Positions 1-12,345 are shown, counted from the stretch's first letter. The stretch is 64,000 bases of DNA from Botryotinia globosa (GCA_014898425.1 RCSZ01000011.1:866501-930500); one strand, 5' to 3'. Numbers and translations are program-made. Notes: generated from the letters alone by a model not told the origin.

Positions 1-393
1 TGGGCGCAAAGTTGATATCTGGTCTCTTGGTATTATGGCGATTGAAATGATTGAAGGAGAGCCCCCCTACCTCACCGAATCACCCCTGAGAGCTTTATAC
101 TTAATCGCAACGAACGGCACTCCTGCTATCAAGAACGAACAGGAATTGAGCATTGTCTTCCGGGACTTCCTTTACTTTGCTCTTAAGGTCGACCCAGAAA
201 AGCGAGCTAGTGCTCATGATTTGTTAAGGGTAAATATTTTCCTTCACCACATCAATATTGACTACGGCTAATAAATTATCTTTTATAGCACGATTTCATG
301 AAACAATGCACAGACCTCATCCAGTTGGCACCTTTAGTACGATCTGCACGCAATGCCCGAGCACAAGAAAAAGCTCAGAAGGCACTATCATGA
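1..393 (+). CDS. CLA4: CLA4/PAK-type Ser/Thr kinase, 3' end (partial)
   Basis: This is the C-terminal end of a p21-activated (STE20/PAK) kinase, which in fungi acts downstream of Cdc42/Rac in polarity and septin organisation. The frame is open from base 2. Kinase subdomain IX is visible as [19 protein letters not shown], followed by the PAK-typical [16 protein letters not shown] and the [12 protein letters not shown] element of subdomain XI. Coding runs to 229, a GT-AG intron spans 230-288, and the last exon 289-393 encodes [17 protein letters not shown] and an Ala/Arg-rich tail, ending at TGA 391-393. The tail resembles CLA4-type PAKs more than STE20. The CRIB and PH domains and the catalytic lobe lie upstream of the window, so CLA4 versus another PAK is an inference from the tail. 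Confidence 0.85.
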
Positions 394-3001
394 TCTTCAC
401 AAAGTTGAATCATGAACGAATAATGAACTCAAAGACATGATGTTGGCGCCGCAATCTTTGCATGGAGCAAAGAAATTGGCTTTATGCTCTTGGCGTTTTT
501 GGTGAACATGGCAAGAAGTGGCCTTTTCTGCTGGTCGCACATGCTTGCTTCCGTTGATAGAGCACATGGAGCTATTATATCACCTTTACTTTGGAATACA
601 CGTTCTTCTTTGAATTTGGGGCTTTTCATAGATCAATGCTCACACCTGGATATATGGTGTGCAAAGCAAAGCACAGCAAGAATTTCTGAATCGTTGAGCG
701 CTTTTTGACCGCATCATATGTCAGCATTTGCAGCAAGCAAAAGTTGGTAATTGTGAATTACAACCTTTGGCTATTTTGTTCTATATTTTGAGCTATAGCA
801 CAACCCTCTTTTTTTCAGTCTACTTTTTTCTCTTCTCTCAGGTTAGGTGGAGATGGAAAAACTTTTTTTTTTGCATATATGAGATGTAGGGCTCTCCGTG
901 GAGGAGATTGGGAGGATTTGGTATCACTATTGGATTTGATAAGGATATCATGGAACACATTAGAAGAGTTGATGGGCGGTCGATGAATGGTTGGCGAATA
1001 TATGATATCCTGATTGACTTCAAAAAATTTGCTTTTTCGCCTTTTACCCTTTATGTTTGGAGGATTGGATAGGCAATTAGAAGTTGAGGGTGATGGAACG
1101 GAATAGGGCATTTGTATTAATGGTGGAGCCTTATTCGGCCACCCTCGCGGACTTTTCTTTCTTGAGTGTTGGTTTGGGTGGTTTTTCTTCTTTAGGGTGG
1201 CATTTTGAGTAGGCGATGTGGAAGATGGGGATGAGATTTAGCTTTGGGGAGAGGAGAATGGATTAGATGTTGAATGGGTACAGTTGTTGATAGTAGTCCA
1301 AAACGAAGAGGGATTTCACTTCACTTTCGTCTGATTTATCACGTCTGATTTATCCTTTGATGTGTAGATTGTGAATATGATATGATTGATTGTCTGGAGA
1401 GGTAAAGGCAAATGCAAGTGCAAGTGCTTTCCTTTTGCGCATTAACTTTTCATCAGTAACTTTCGCGGAAGCGATGATAGGACTCGAGGATACAATCATG
1501 TCAAGAATTGCTCTTGTACTTTGTAGCTTTCACGTCAGGGGATTCAATTGTCCAACTGCAGTTCATTAATAAAAGATCATCAAATCCCTAAATCGATTAG
1601 AATCTTCCACTTATTTGAGGTCATTCATTTGATTGAAATTCCACGAATGGTTTTTGTCTTTCTGAGAAAAAAATTTAAAGATATATTCGAGCTCTTGTAT
1701 TGTTTGTTTGAGTAACTTGGAAGGGCTTGGTAGGCTGAGTGGGGATGAAAGGAATCTGAAGGGTTGGTGGATATTGAGGGAGGGAGACTTTTGTGGATGG
1801 GTTATTGATGGGAAAGGCTTAACGTGATATTAGATAGGGGAAAGGCAGGGGGTGGAGAAGACGCGAGGGGGGGAGTTAGGTTATGGGAAAAGGAGGGGGA
1901 GAGAGAAGACGCGAGGGTTTGAGTTAGGTTATGGTTCTACATTCGAGGGGGTTTTGGAGGAGAGGGGTAATTGGATGTCGGGAGTTAGATTGGCAGATGG
2001 TTGTGTAGGAATATTGTGGGTTGATATTTACTATTGTCTTTCCATGGATGGTTAAGAAATAGTGTAGTGTTTGGGTATTTATATATCAAGATAGTAGGTA
2101 ATTTGTACAGAGTGTAGTGTGTATGTGCTAGCGATTGAGTGAGTTTTAATTACATACTGATCTTGGTATTTGGTTCTACATATGTACGAATGCTATTTTG
2201 GAGATGATTATGATTATGTATCAAGTGCTTACACAGACTCGGTTTACGAAATATAGTCCTGGCTTTGTATTTCTTACAATCCTCTCGCTGTAGAGTTGAA
2301 GATGGTGGCTTTTATAGACTTGCTTATGCTTAATATGTTAATTCAAATAACTGAGGTCATCCGGTGGTTAGTTGAGATTCACTCTGTAACAAATGACTGA
2401 CTCGTACCACCCCTATACCAAATGTGAAGATATAAGACTCTCCTTACTTCTCTTCAACTTTTTCTCTTCTGTATCCCATCTACAGGACACTTTTCAAAAA
2501 TGAACAACAAGGGCATTCGCCAATTGGTGTCTTTTGGAATAAACTTGGGTATGTATAATTCGATAAATAAATCGTGGAATGAGTAAGTAGTCTTTCCGTA
2601 AAGCTGGTGGTAAGGCAATCGTTTGTGGTTTTTCGACAACAATTGAGGTCAATAGCCGAGGTTCGTTCTTAGGGATTGACAATGAGTGTATTGAGTAGAT
2701 ATATTGATTAATATGAACAATTGACAACAACTTCACCATATTATTCGCGGAATATATTCCAATCTCACCTGCGAGGAAAAAGGGAACATATTTCGCATCG
2801 TGATCAATTGAAAAGTCCATAAAAATAGACAAGTAACATCTAATCGCTAATCCTATCATGATGCTTTTGCCATCTCTGCCGGTCTTTTTGCAGCACACTT
2901 GCTGATTGACTCAAAGTATCATAATTTATACCAGCAGTAAAAGATCTACAAGTCTAGAACATGCACCAAACGCCTCCACCCCCAAAAAATGCAAAAAGTT
3001 A
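394..3001. other. Long intergenic region, no gene supported
   Basis: About 2.6 kb between the kinase and tRNA-Glu. Only short ORFs occur (for example 1852-2055 and 2494-2898). None has a recognisable motif or coding-like composition. G-rich runs lie around 1730-1960. The first few hundred bases are probably the kinase 3' UTR and terminator. Confidence 0.6.
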
Positions 3002-3100
3002 TTCCGGTACGGGGAATTGAACCCCGGTCTCCCGCGACTTGATTGAAGCTCGAAAGCTTCGAATGAGAGGCGGAAATGCTAGCCACTACACCATGCCGGA
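3002..3100 (-). tRNA. tRNA-Glu(CUC), intron-containing
   Basis: The minus-strand cloverleaf begins TCCGGCATGG and ends with T-arm CGGGG-TTCAATT-CCCCG and acceptor strand TACCGGA. The anticodon arm is TCCGC / CT-CUC-A / GCGGG with anticodon CUC. An intron of about 27 nt follows position 37, the normal nuclear intron site. The acceptor stem pairs at six of seven positions; C6 faces A67. Confidence 0.9.
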
Positions 3101-6100
3101 TGTTTGCTTAATTGATGGAGAACGATGGCCTTCTTAGAACTATGTTGTACGCCTGAGTAGTGGGGTGAAGAGAATTTTGTTAGCAGAGATTTTAAGCGAG
3201 GGACGTGGGGGCTGGGCTAGCTTGGAGTAGGGGTGGGGTTGAGGTGAATAGAATGTTGTATATTGGAGGGGTGGGAATTTTAAGGTTGTATTGCTATGAT
3301 GTCGAAGTTAAATAGATACTGCTACATGGTCTTGAGAAGTGTTGGTTTGTCTCTAGTTGAACCATGCCGATTTTATACAGAAGCTTCGGGAGTAATGGGA
3401 ATAAGAAATTATCATCTGCTGTTGTCGGCGTCGAAGACCACATAGAGCGATGACGTGTGAGCGCTGTTCTTCAAATTTGATCGCCATCTATCCAATCGTG
3501 AGTGTCTGTGAAGATTTTGCTATGAATGATGGTATTTGAATAGTACTCTCGCTGTCGTTAAATCTTGCTTCTCCAAACTCGTTCGCCGAATTTACTCCGC
3601 CGTCGATCACTTCACTTAAGATATCGCCTGGCTCCAGTATCATTTTTTATAGTATTATAGAAGTTTAATGTCTAATACAGGGCATGAGATGTTGGAGTTA
3701 AGACAATGCCATGCATATGGCCGAAGGAATGTACACTACGTTTGTGATATATATCTATATCCGCTTTGGTATTTGGTTCATATCTGCATCAAAGAAATTA
3801 GAGCGATTTGAATACGTCAGTACTGTATTTGAGGGAGAACCTGATGATTTGAAATAGGTATCTACAGCTATATTACGAGCGGAAAATTCTCTGATAGACT
3901 ACCTTGCCTGACTTTCACTATGTCGATCGAAATTATTTATCATTCATATATACAATACGCCCCAGGAGTCGAAGGCTATATCTCAAAGTTTTGGAGCCAT
4001 CATTACATAGACCTTAGCAGTTGGAAAGTTGCTATCTGACATTTCTGTAAGGGTACATCTGGTCCGATGACTAGCAAGCTAGGTTAACAAAGCCCTAAAG
4101 CTTTAAGGCTCTGGTGCTATTAGTAGCATGTCAAGTGCCATATATATTCGAAGTCTGTTGACAACGAAGAATCTTTTGTTATCTTTTTCCTATTCTTCTA
4201 CTGTCATTTCCTGACGTTAAGATACCTGTCAATATTTAAACTTGAAGCACGAGCGAGTACTCTGGCATGATTGATTTCTTTTGCTCTTTCTGGAAACAAA
4301 TCTCGCTCCCACAGAACATTTTTGTAGGATATCGAGGGAAGCATGTATATCATATCGGTTGGAAGATATTCATGGATTATTTATATCTTTCCTGTTGCTG
4401 CTTGAAGCCGAGAGCTGGGAAGAAGTGAATAGTCTCTTACTATCATTCAGCCATGCAAGTTTGGCAAACGACACTCACCCCCCTCTATTGATACCACAAA
4501 TCCCACAACTATGCTGCTCCTGTCAAAATTCACTATCCCAGCACCAGCTAACAGAATTTCTTCCTCTTCTGGCCTACATGATGATTATTTACGCTCCCTC
4601 TAGATTCAAGGTTTGGATTGATCAAACGAGGAAAGGATGCTTATCTGGTTGGCTATAGGGTCTGGACTCCAAGACCTGGCGAGAAGGCTCAAAAGCTTTT
4701 CAATGTTCCTACCAAATCTAGCGCTATCAATTGAGAGAGTTATTTGTGCAAAAATCATGTCCATTGTCTCATCGTCCTTTGAAAAATGTGATTGACAACG
4801 GCAATCTATTATTGTCATCATCTCAACTTACAATCTTTCTCCCATCACTAGCCTCCAGCACTGTTTCATCTTCTTACTTTTCTGTTTCTACTTATAGTGA
4901 TCGAAGTTGTACGTCCTATTCTGCATATCATGGCTTGAAATACCTGTCGAGCTTAAGGCATACCATCAATCCAAGTCCTCGTTAAGAATCTTTGGTAACT
5001 CGTATCCTTGCAATACCCATGTAGACAGGAAGCTGTTCTCTTTTGTAGGCCTCCGCGTAGCTCAGCCCGCAGTGGGTGGTACACACTATGGAGCTTGAAT
5101 ATAGATGATAAATTCAGCTGATTTGATCTTCACACTTTTCGTGCTCGTGTCTGTGAGAATCAAGAAGTGAAGTTGCATTTTGATAAAAATTTGATATATA
5201 GATTACCTAGAACAAAGAACCAAAATTGCTTCTGTTCAAGATACTTTTATTGATCCAGAGCTTCAAGAATGCAAAGCGGCCCTTAGTTATTGTGAGTACA
5301 TACGGACAGAATAGGTTGATTTCTTCAGAACATTAACATGCAGCCGAGTTGCGATGATCGTGTCTGACTCAAACCTTATGAATGTTGTATAAATGCTTTC
5401 TCGACAATTAGGAGATGTGTATGATACGGAATGACGGTAACACACAATTCATTGATATCCTTTGCTTCCCTCTCTCGCTGTCAAAGGTCAAATGATGATT
5501 CAAATAATACATATCCAAACAACCCCAGACTAAACCTTTAAACTTCTCATAACACTCATTATAGACTCCAGCGTAGAATAACAAGTTATCAGCACATGAG
5601 ATACATACCTGATCACTAATAGAATACGTAGCTAGGTACCTATTTAAGCATGATACCAGCTGTTTTTGTTTGACCGACTTCTGCAAAAACTCAGAGAAAA
5701 TGCTTATTTGAGTCCTGACTCTAATCTTGACATGTTTGATTTTCATAGTCATTTGCTTGAATAAATGAGCTATTCACCTCATATGATCAAATTTTAGAAG
5801 GTGCAGTCGGAATAGCGTCGCTTGGAGCAGGGAGGAGTGGATTTTTCAAAAACAGGAGGGGATTACTCGATTTTGATTCTGATTCTAGGATGGAACTTAA
5901 TCTTAAAGTTCTCTGCAAGTGAATTGGATACTAAAGATTGACTTTGGTGCAGCATCAGCTTGGCCATTTCTGACATAAGAATTCGAGTAGTTTCGACAAA
6001 TGCAATTGACATTCTTGGAAGTGAATTTTACTACTGCCACTGTACCCACCTAGGTACACATGAATGATCCGAGATAATTATATAGTTTATCATCAACTAA

Positions 6101-6321
6101 ATATTTCTACTTAAAAAGCTCAAAATACGGCTTTAAAACTCCTAATGAATCAGGTGGCCATACTAGACATAGCTAGTTGGGCCAACACAAGCTAGCTATT
6201 ATTATCTGGTACATTCTCACATAGAAGGACGCTCTTCAATCCCCTTCTGTCACTACTTATTTGAAAATATATCGATACTTTCAACTTCTTCGACTTCAAT
6301 CACGTCTAACCCATTCCCAAA
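3101..6321. other. Intergenic region with short ORFs only
   Basis: About 3.2 kb without a supported gene. The stretch 4281-5098 has several overlapping short frames that could be remnants of a decayed gene, but no family motif could be recognised in any frame. The last 100 bases (6220-6321) have CT-rich tracts typical of a fungal promoter/5' UTR for the gene at 6322. Confidence 0.5.
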
Positions 6322-7599
6322 ATGGATAATATTAAATACCAGCTCGTTCTTTTTCGACAAAATCCATTTCGATTCAATCGATACCTTGGCATTTCGAGGC
6401 CAAGTCCACCGGATGCCTTAAATAACTCAACCTTGCGCATAGTTCCAAATGAAGTTATGCAAGTGATTGCTGAACATCTTACTCCTGCATCGGCTGGATC
6501 CTTTTTCCTCACTTGTCGACAAATTGGCTTGGTGATTGGAACGCAATATATCGATGGCTTGAAGACTTCGAAAGACGACACAATGGAATTTCTGAATCTT
6601 CTGGAGCATGATCTTCAAGATCAAATCGCTTGTACTTTCTGCAGAAAGCTTCATAAGATGCGAGATGCTGAGAGATATGCCCAGAATTCTTACTGCTGGT
6701 ATGGATATCCAGGGGGCCTAGATGAATTTAGATATCCAGGGGGCCTAGAGGAATTTGGACTTCCAGAATTTGATAGAATACCAACTTGTGTAAGATACGA
6801 TCAAGCGCACCAGGTGGGTACATATACCCACAAGAATTTTGGCGTCACTATTTCCAAAATGGCAATCAAAAGCCACCGACTTTTTGGTAACGATGCTCAA
6901 ACCAAGCGGCTCTTAAGACTTTTGTCGGCGCCCGAGGACTACTCAGCTGATAGTTCTTGCATATGTTTGACCACAGAGAAAGGAGAATGTCGTGTCAAGA
7001 ATGGTTCCATATTTACCCGGAAATTCATGAATTACAGATGTAAATGTCAAAGTTTTGACGTACCTAACTACGCAATGATTTGCTCTCATCTGAGTTTCGG
7101 GATAGTTGATTTAAATAACTTCTGCGTCCAATTATGCACTGATTACGGTGAACCCGAATATATATGGTCAGCGTTACAACCAACTTGTCAGAAAAAGACC
7201 GGCACCGGCGAGAACAGCACATCTCGACATGTTCATTCGGAACTTTTGCAGTGTCGGTATTGTCGAACGGTATGCAAAATTGAAATGAAGCATCAGAGCC
7301 GATACTTCATCTCTCGCTGTAACATAGCACTGGCAATCGTTATTTACAAGCACTTTGAGTCGGATGAAGATTGGAGAAAACATATACCGCTCATCGGTTT
7401 AGGTGACGAAGAAAGCGAACTGATTGAGTCCTCCAAAGAGCAAATCAGCTCTGTCTTTGATGTGGATGATAGTGGTTTTGAGCCCAGATTTACTTCTTGG
7501 TGTGGATTTTATCTTGCATGGCAAAAAGTGTTTCTGGATGAACTGGAATTGGTTTGTCTTGCGATTATATCGTTACTATTGTACTGGCATAGTACATAA
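6322..7599 (+). CDS. F-box-like Cys-rich protein, paralog A
   Basis: A single-exon frame of 425 aa. An F-box-like helical segment (LRIVPNEVMQVIAEHLTPAS, then FFLTCRQIG, about residues 40-75) is followed by Cys pairs: CTFCRKLH (about 95-100), YRCKCQSF, and LQCRYCRTVC near residue 310. No known zinc-finger consensus fits exactly. The same layout (F-box-like start, SQYI/TQYI, LxxDL, three Cys clusters, a W-R-x-H-x-P end) recurs in the gene at 27161-28243, so the two are paralogs. A 27-bp in-frame tandem duplication at 6706-6759 encodes YPGGLDEFR and YPGGLEEFG. The C-terminal 15 residues are hydrophobic and could be a membrane anchor. A role as a substrate adaptor for an SCF ubiquitin ligase is only an inference from the F-box-like motif. 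Function unknown. Confidence 0.7.
   Translation: MDNIKYQLVLFRQNPFRFNRYLGISRPSPPDALNNSTLRIVPNEVMQVIAEHLTPASAGSFFLTCRQIGLVIGTQYIDGLKTSKDDTMEFLNLLEHDLQDQIACTFCRKLHKMRDAERYAQNSYCWYGYPGGLDEFRYPGGLEEFGLPEFDRIPTCVRYDQAHQVGTYTHKNFGVTISKMAIKSHRLFGNDAQTKRLLRLLSAPEDYSADSSCICLTTEKGECRVKNGSIFTRKFMNYRCKCQSFDVPNYAMICSHLSFGIVDLNNFCVQLCTDYGEPEYIWSALQPTCQKKTGTGENSTSRHVHSELLQCRYCRTVCKIEMKHQSRYFISRCNIALAIVIYKHFESDEDWRKHIPLIGLGDEESELIESSKEQISSVFDVDDSGFEPRFTSWCGFYLAWQKVFLDELELVCLAIISLLLYWHST
6706..6759 (+). repeat. 27-bp in-frame tandem duplication
   Basis: Two copies, 6706-6732 and 6733-6759, differing at a few bases. Both stay in the reading frame of the F-box-like gene and add nine residues. Confidence 0.9.
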
Positions 7600-8653
7600 T
7601 TAAGGCAACGAACACTGTCTACGAAACTCATCTTCGGATAATCTTCTCGCTAAAAACACTCAATATGTACCGACATCATTCACGAACATTCATGCGATGT
7701 TCCCAATATATTTCACGAAATGCAACAAACTAGGGAGAAATTCGATTTCATCTTCCGGAGCAACACATTCGACAAGGAATTGACTGGTATCAAGACAGCG
7801 AGAACTGAGACGATGGATTCTGGTGTGAGTGTGATATAAATGGCAATAGACTCGGAACTTTCGGGTCTGCTAGAGATTACAGCGTGGAGAAATTGGGGGA
7901 AGTTATGATTCTGTTTTATTGGTGTAGGTAGAAGGACAGGGTGTCTAATAGTCTGATGCTCAAATGCTCAAATCAGGTAAAAATAATCAAGTCGTCTGAG
8001 ATGTCAAAATCGATTGATATACTTTAAAAGAATCGAATGTCGAATTCCTGTTAGATGTTTCGAATCCTATAGTGTTGAATCACACTTCAAACTACTGGAT
8101 ACTCCAGGAAAGAGAAATACAGGAATTTCAATGGCATAGACTCTTTTAGTTCTATATCCAATTGAGTAAATCGATTCATCAGATATTGTGCAGGCTTAGG
8201 AAAAAACGAGCGCATTATAGACGGTTCAGTATCTACCAACATGAACGATGGAATACCCTAATACCGTAGAATATCCTAGGTTTTCATACTCTCACCCCGG
8301 GATATTAGCAACGTGATTGAGCTGACGATCAGAAGGATAGATTGATTCATAGAATCCTGCAACTTCACAATACAGAAACTAGTAGATCAATGGAAGATCT
8401 TCGGGTATTCATTCAGTAGACAAGAATTTCTCTCAGTTGGTGTCTCGGAACCGGACAAAGCGGCCGCTGGTGACTCCAGCATCATTTTTTCCCCTCTCCA
8501 CAAATTTATTAATTTTGTCTGCCCCGCGTATTTCAGTCTTTCAATTCTTATCTCCAAACAACAATCTCTCCAACTCCTGGAAACTTCTTTTCACAAGACA
8601 GAAGCGTCAAATCACTCAGAATATACCGAGATCTTTGGAATAATCTATTCAAG
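7600..8653. other. Intergenic, includes ADE13 promoter
   Basis: No supported gene. The stretch 8430-8640 has CT-rich and CAA-rich tracts just before the ADE13 start, as expected for a fungal promoter and 5' UTR. The small ORF at 8437-8643 lies within it and has no coding support. Confidence 0.5.
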
Positions 8654-10452
8654 ATGTCTGCCAACGATATCTATCAAACTCCCTTGACTTCGCGTTATGC
8701 AAGTAAGTATTAGATCTCCCCCCTCCGCAGTTGATCGATAAAATCACAATTCCAAGTTTATTCTTCTTCTCGAGTCCATTGACCGCATCTCACAATGCGC
8801 TCTTCTCTTCTTTCAGTTAAGTTTCATATTTGACACTCAATTCATTTGTTTAATCATTTTCAAAGACTCAATGCTAACCATTTTACTCTCACAGGCAAGG
8901 AGATGAAGGAGATCTTCTCTGCTCGCAACCGTGCTTCAACATGGAGAACTCTTTGGATCGATCTCGCTGAAGCTGAGAAAGAGTTGGGTTTGGATATCAG
9001 CGCTGAGGGTATTCAACAAATGAAGGAAAACAGAATTATGACCGATAAGGACTTCGAGGTTGCTGCTGAGGAGGAGAAGAAGCGTCGTCATGATGTGTAA
9101 GTTCTCTAAATCCTCAATTCTTCGATTCGAAAAATATATTTGCTAACTCCTTGTACTTAGCATGGCACATGTACATGCATTTGGCCAAGTTGCTCCAAAG
9201 GCTGCTGGTATCATTCACTACGGTGCTACTTCCTGCTACTGCACCGACAATGCCGATCTCATCTTCCAGCGTGATGCTCTCGATTTGATCCTTCCCAAAT
9301 TGGCCACTGTCATTCACAAATTGTCTCAATTTGCTCTTGAGTTCAAGGATTTACCTACCTTGGGCTACACTCATTTCCAACCTGCTCAATTGATCACGGT
9401 CGGTCGTCGTGCATCTCAATGGGTTCAAGATCTTCTCATGGATTTGGAGGATATCAAGAGAGTTAGAGCTGATCTCCGTAAGTCTTTCTGTTTCTGATAT
9501 TTCTTAAATTTGAGCTTGATTTGCTCTCACCTCTCTGGGCATTTGCTGACTCTTTCTGAATATAGGTTACCGTGGTGCCCAAGGTACAACTGGTACACAA
9601 GCCAGTTTTATGGAGATCTTCAAGGGCGATGGTGCCAAGATCGACCAACTCAATGAAATCCTTTGCGAGAAGGCTGGCTTCCCAAGCTGTTACGCTATCA
9701 GCACCCAAACCTATTCCCGCAAGGTTGATCTCAGAATTGCCAATGCTCTTTCTAGCTTTGGTGCTACTGCCCAGAGAATCTCAAGTGACATTCGTCATCT
9801 TGCCAACTTGAAGGAGTTGGAAGAGCCATTTGAGAAGGATCAAATTGGTTCATCTGCCATGGCTTATAAGCGCAACCCAATGAGATCCGAGCGTATTGCA
9901 GCTCTTGGTCGTCATCTTGCCAACCTCAACAAGAACGCCAACGATACCTACGCTGCTCAATGGTTTGAGAGAACTCTCGATGACTCTGCCATCCGCCGTA
10001 TCACCATCCCCGAGATGTTCCTCTCAGCTGACGCTGTCTGCATGGCTATGGATAACGTTGTCTCTGGCTTCGTTGTTTACCCAAACCGTATCCACTCTCG
10101 TGTCATGGAGGAATTGCCTTTCATGGCTACAGAAGTCATCATCATGAGAATTGTTGCCAATGGAGGATCAAGACAAGAGGCTCACGAAGAGATCCGTGTC
10201 CTTTCTCACCAAGCTTCTGACGTTGTTAAGAAGCAAGGTGGCAAGAACGACTTGATCGACCGTATCAAGGCCACCAAGTACTTTGAACCAGTCTGGGCTG
10301 ATCTTGACAACATGATGGACCCAAAGAACTTCATTGGCCGTAGTGCACACTCAGTTGAGAAGTACTGTGGACCTGGTGGAGAGGTTGAAGCTGCTCTTGC
10401 AGAATGGTCGAGCCAGATCAAGTCCAGCAAGGCAGTTGAGTTGAGTCTTTAA
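8654..10452 (+). CDS. ADE13: Adenylosuccinate lyase
   Basis: Catalyses two steps of purine synthesis: SAICAR to AICAR plus fumarate, and adenylosuccinate to AMP plus fumarate. It acts in the cytosol as a homotetramer. Four exons were read: 8654-8702, 8895-9096, 9161-9477 and 9566-10452, all with GT-AG introns and continuous phase, giving 484 aa, close to yeast Ade13 (482). Family landmarks are [11 protein letters not shown], the catalytic-His region [38 protein letters not shown], and the fumarase/ASL superfamily signature [15 protein letters not shown] (KRNP lysine). The start [16 protein letters not shown] is the usual N terminus of this family. The first intron is long (192 nt). No defect is seen. 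Confidence 0.97.
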
Positions 10453-10862
10453 ATTTTAAATTTGATGAATTTACAATTTCTTCCGTTGGATGATTTTGAA
10501 ATGGTTGCATATGGTTGGGGGAGCATTGGTTGGAGTTCATGGAGTTGGGAGATTTTCAAAAGTAACTTTACGACTCATACCCATTCTACCTAGAAGTTAT
10601 TGCTTAGCGATACGAATAATCTTGATAGAAACATCGGTTGGTATTTTAGTTTTCGGGAGGTGCCATATTGCAACTTTAACAAGTATGTATGCAGCCTTGG
10701 CAGCGACTTAATACAAACCTGTATTACATATTCTTTCTGTCCCTTGAATTTGCTGACTGAAATGAGTGAACCTAATGAAAACCAACGGAACGTATCAATG
10801 TATCTATTAATGTAGTGAGTGACATGCAGATCGATCCTATCTAGGGGCATGTGGCCTAGTCA
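10453..10862. other. Convergent 3' region between ADE13 and the SDR gene
   Basis: Short convergent spacer holding the 3' UTR of ADE13. No gene supported. Confidence 0.5.
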
Positions 10863-11903
10863 TTATTCATATTCCTGCTCAAACATATCCCACAGATCAA
10901 CAAACGGATACTCAAGTCCATTCATCAAGCTCTCCGTATCCGCGAGAAAGGGTGCATTTGTTGGATCCCCTATACTTTCACCTACCACTCCCATACCCGG
11001 CTGTTCAGTCCTATTTTCTCGAACATTTGCTGCCGTTGAACGCGAGGACACGTTCAATCTTTCAATGGGTAAAGCTAGATAATGTGAGCTGATGCGAAAA
11101 GTAAATTGGTCATTCTCTAAGTACACCCCGCCTTTATTTTCAAACTCCTTTCCAATTGCAGCTAACACTGTCGTCGCAGCACCTTGCTCTGGACTTTTAA
11201 TCGTTTTCCTCATTATCTCTGTGGCATTGTACTCCGCTACGTCTTTCGGGTCAAGATGTCTACCAATCCCCGACGGTATTGCTCCCGGCATCAGCGACGT
11301 TGCATGTAACCCTTGATGACCATAGCGAAGATCAATCTCATTGGCCATGTAGATATTGACCGTCTTCGATTGCGAGTATGAACCCCATAAATCATACTCT
11401 TCTGGTCTTTTGGTGTAGTTGTAATCGTCGAGTCTGATACCCCCATTACGATGACTGGCGCTGGATACCATCACCACCCGCGAATTAAATGATGGAGAAG
11501 CAGAAGATAGTAAGGTTTCCTTCAGTAGTTGAAAAAGTTGAAAATTTGCCAAATGGTTAACCCCAAATTGTGTCTCGAACCCTTCCACAGTCGTGGTATA
11601 ATCTGGAATTGCCATGATACCAGCATTACACACTAGAACATTCAATTTAGAGCTTTCTCTTAGAAATTTCTCGGCGCCCAATCTCACCCCAGCTAATGAG
11701 CTGAGATCCATTTCCAGAATCTCCACTCGGCCAGGCTCCAAGATATCCTCAAGTGCTTTCTCAGCAGTAGGGATATCCTGTGTAGTTAAATACAGTGTCG
11801 CTCCGGTGGTAGACAGAGCTCTGGCAGTTTCGACACCAATTCCCGAAGAGCACCCTGTTATGAGGATGACTTTTCCAGTGAGTCTGCCGGTTAGATCCTT
11901 ATC
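10863..11903 (-). pseudogene. Short-chain dehydrogenase/reductase, 5' end missing
   Basis: A classical-SDR NAD(P)-dependent oxidoreductase of the retinol-dehydrogenase/WWOX-like fungal type. In reading order the frame shows cofactor motif LITGCSSGIG, the NAG motif VLVCNAGIM, catalytic Ser in VMVSSASHRNGG and catalytic Tyr/Lys in YSQSK, followed by SLMPGAI. The frame is open from 11903 and a TAA sits at 11904-11906. No ATG precedes the cofactor motif, and upstream sequence turns at once into a block of almost pure A/T. The first exon is therefore either lost or beyond a splice site near 11898-11903 that cannot be verified. The last ~80 residues (from about FTFRISSHYLALP) do not look like the usual SDR end. 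Substrate unknown. Confidence 0.7.
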
Positions 11904-11934
11904 TTATAAGAGTTATGGTTATCCTCACCGCATA

Positions 11935-12345
11935 TGTAACACTTTTTCAATTAAAATATAGAATTATTTAACTTTTTACATTCTAGTTTATTTATTATAA
12001 TAAAAAATAAATAGAATATTTTTTTCTATTTTTTCTAAATAGGATTTGAAAATATTAAAATTGAAAATTCTAAATTTTTATAAAAATTCATTTATCTTGT
12101 ATAAAAAAAAATATTATATGTTGTGAGAATTTTTAGAAAAATTTCATTTCAATATTATATAATTATTTAATAAAAACAATAAAAATATTTCGAATAATTT
12201 TTTATATTTCAATTATAAATATTAATCTTTTTTAATTTTTTTTTTAATTTTTTTTAAAGATTTGAATAAAATATTTAATATAATAATTTGTATAAAAAAA
12301 CCCTTATTTTTATAGGGATTTTATTACATTTGTTATAGGGGTGTA
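11935..12345. repeat. Extremely AT-rich block (possible RIP-degraded or inserted DNA)
   Basis: About 400 bases made almost entirely of A and T, with long A and T runs and no ORF. It directly abuts the point where the SDR reading frame ends on its 5' side. It could be a repeat decayed by repeat-induced point mutation or slippage-grown sequence. No transposon motif survives. Confidence 0.7.

Noticed and set aside
4281..5098. Run of overlapping ORFs (125, 84 and 63 aa) that might be a gene
   Set aside because: No family motif in any frame, no consistent splice path, and stops in all long readings. Left as intergenic.
5408..5752. 114-codon ORF on the minus strand
   Set aside because: No motif, AT-rich composition like flanking DNA, and no promoter or splice context.
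11935..12345. AT-rich block as a mitochondrial DNA insertion
   Set aside because: No mitochondrial coding or tRNA sequence is recognisable in it. AT content alone is not evidence.
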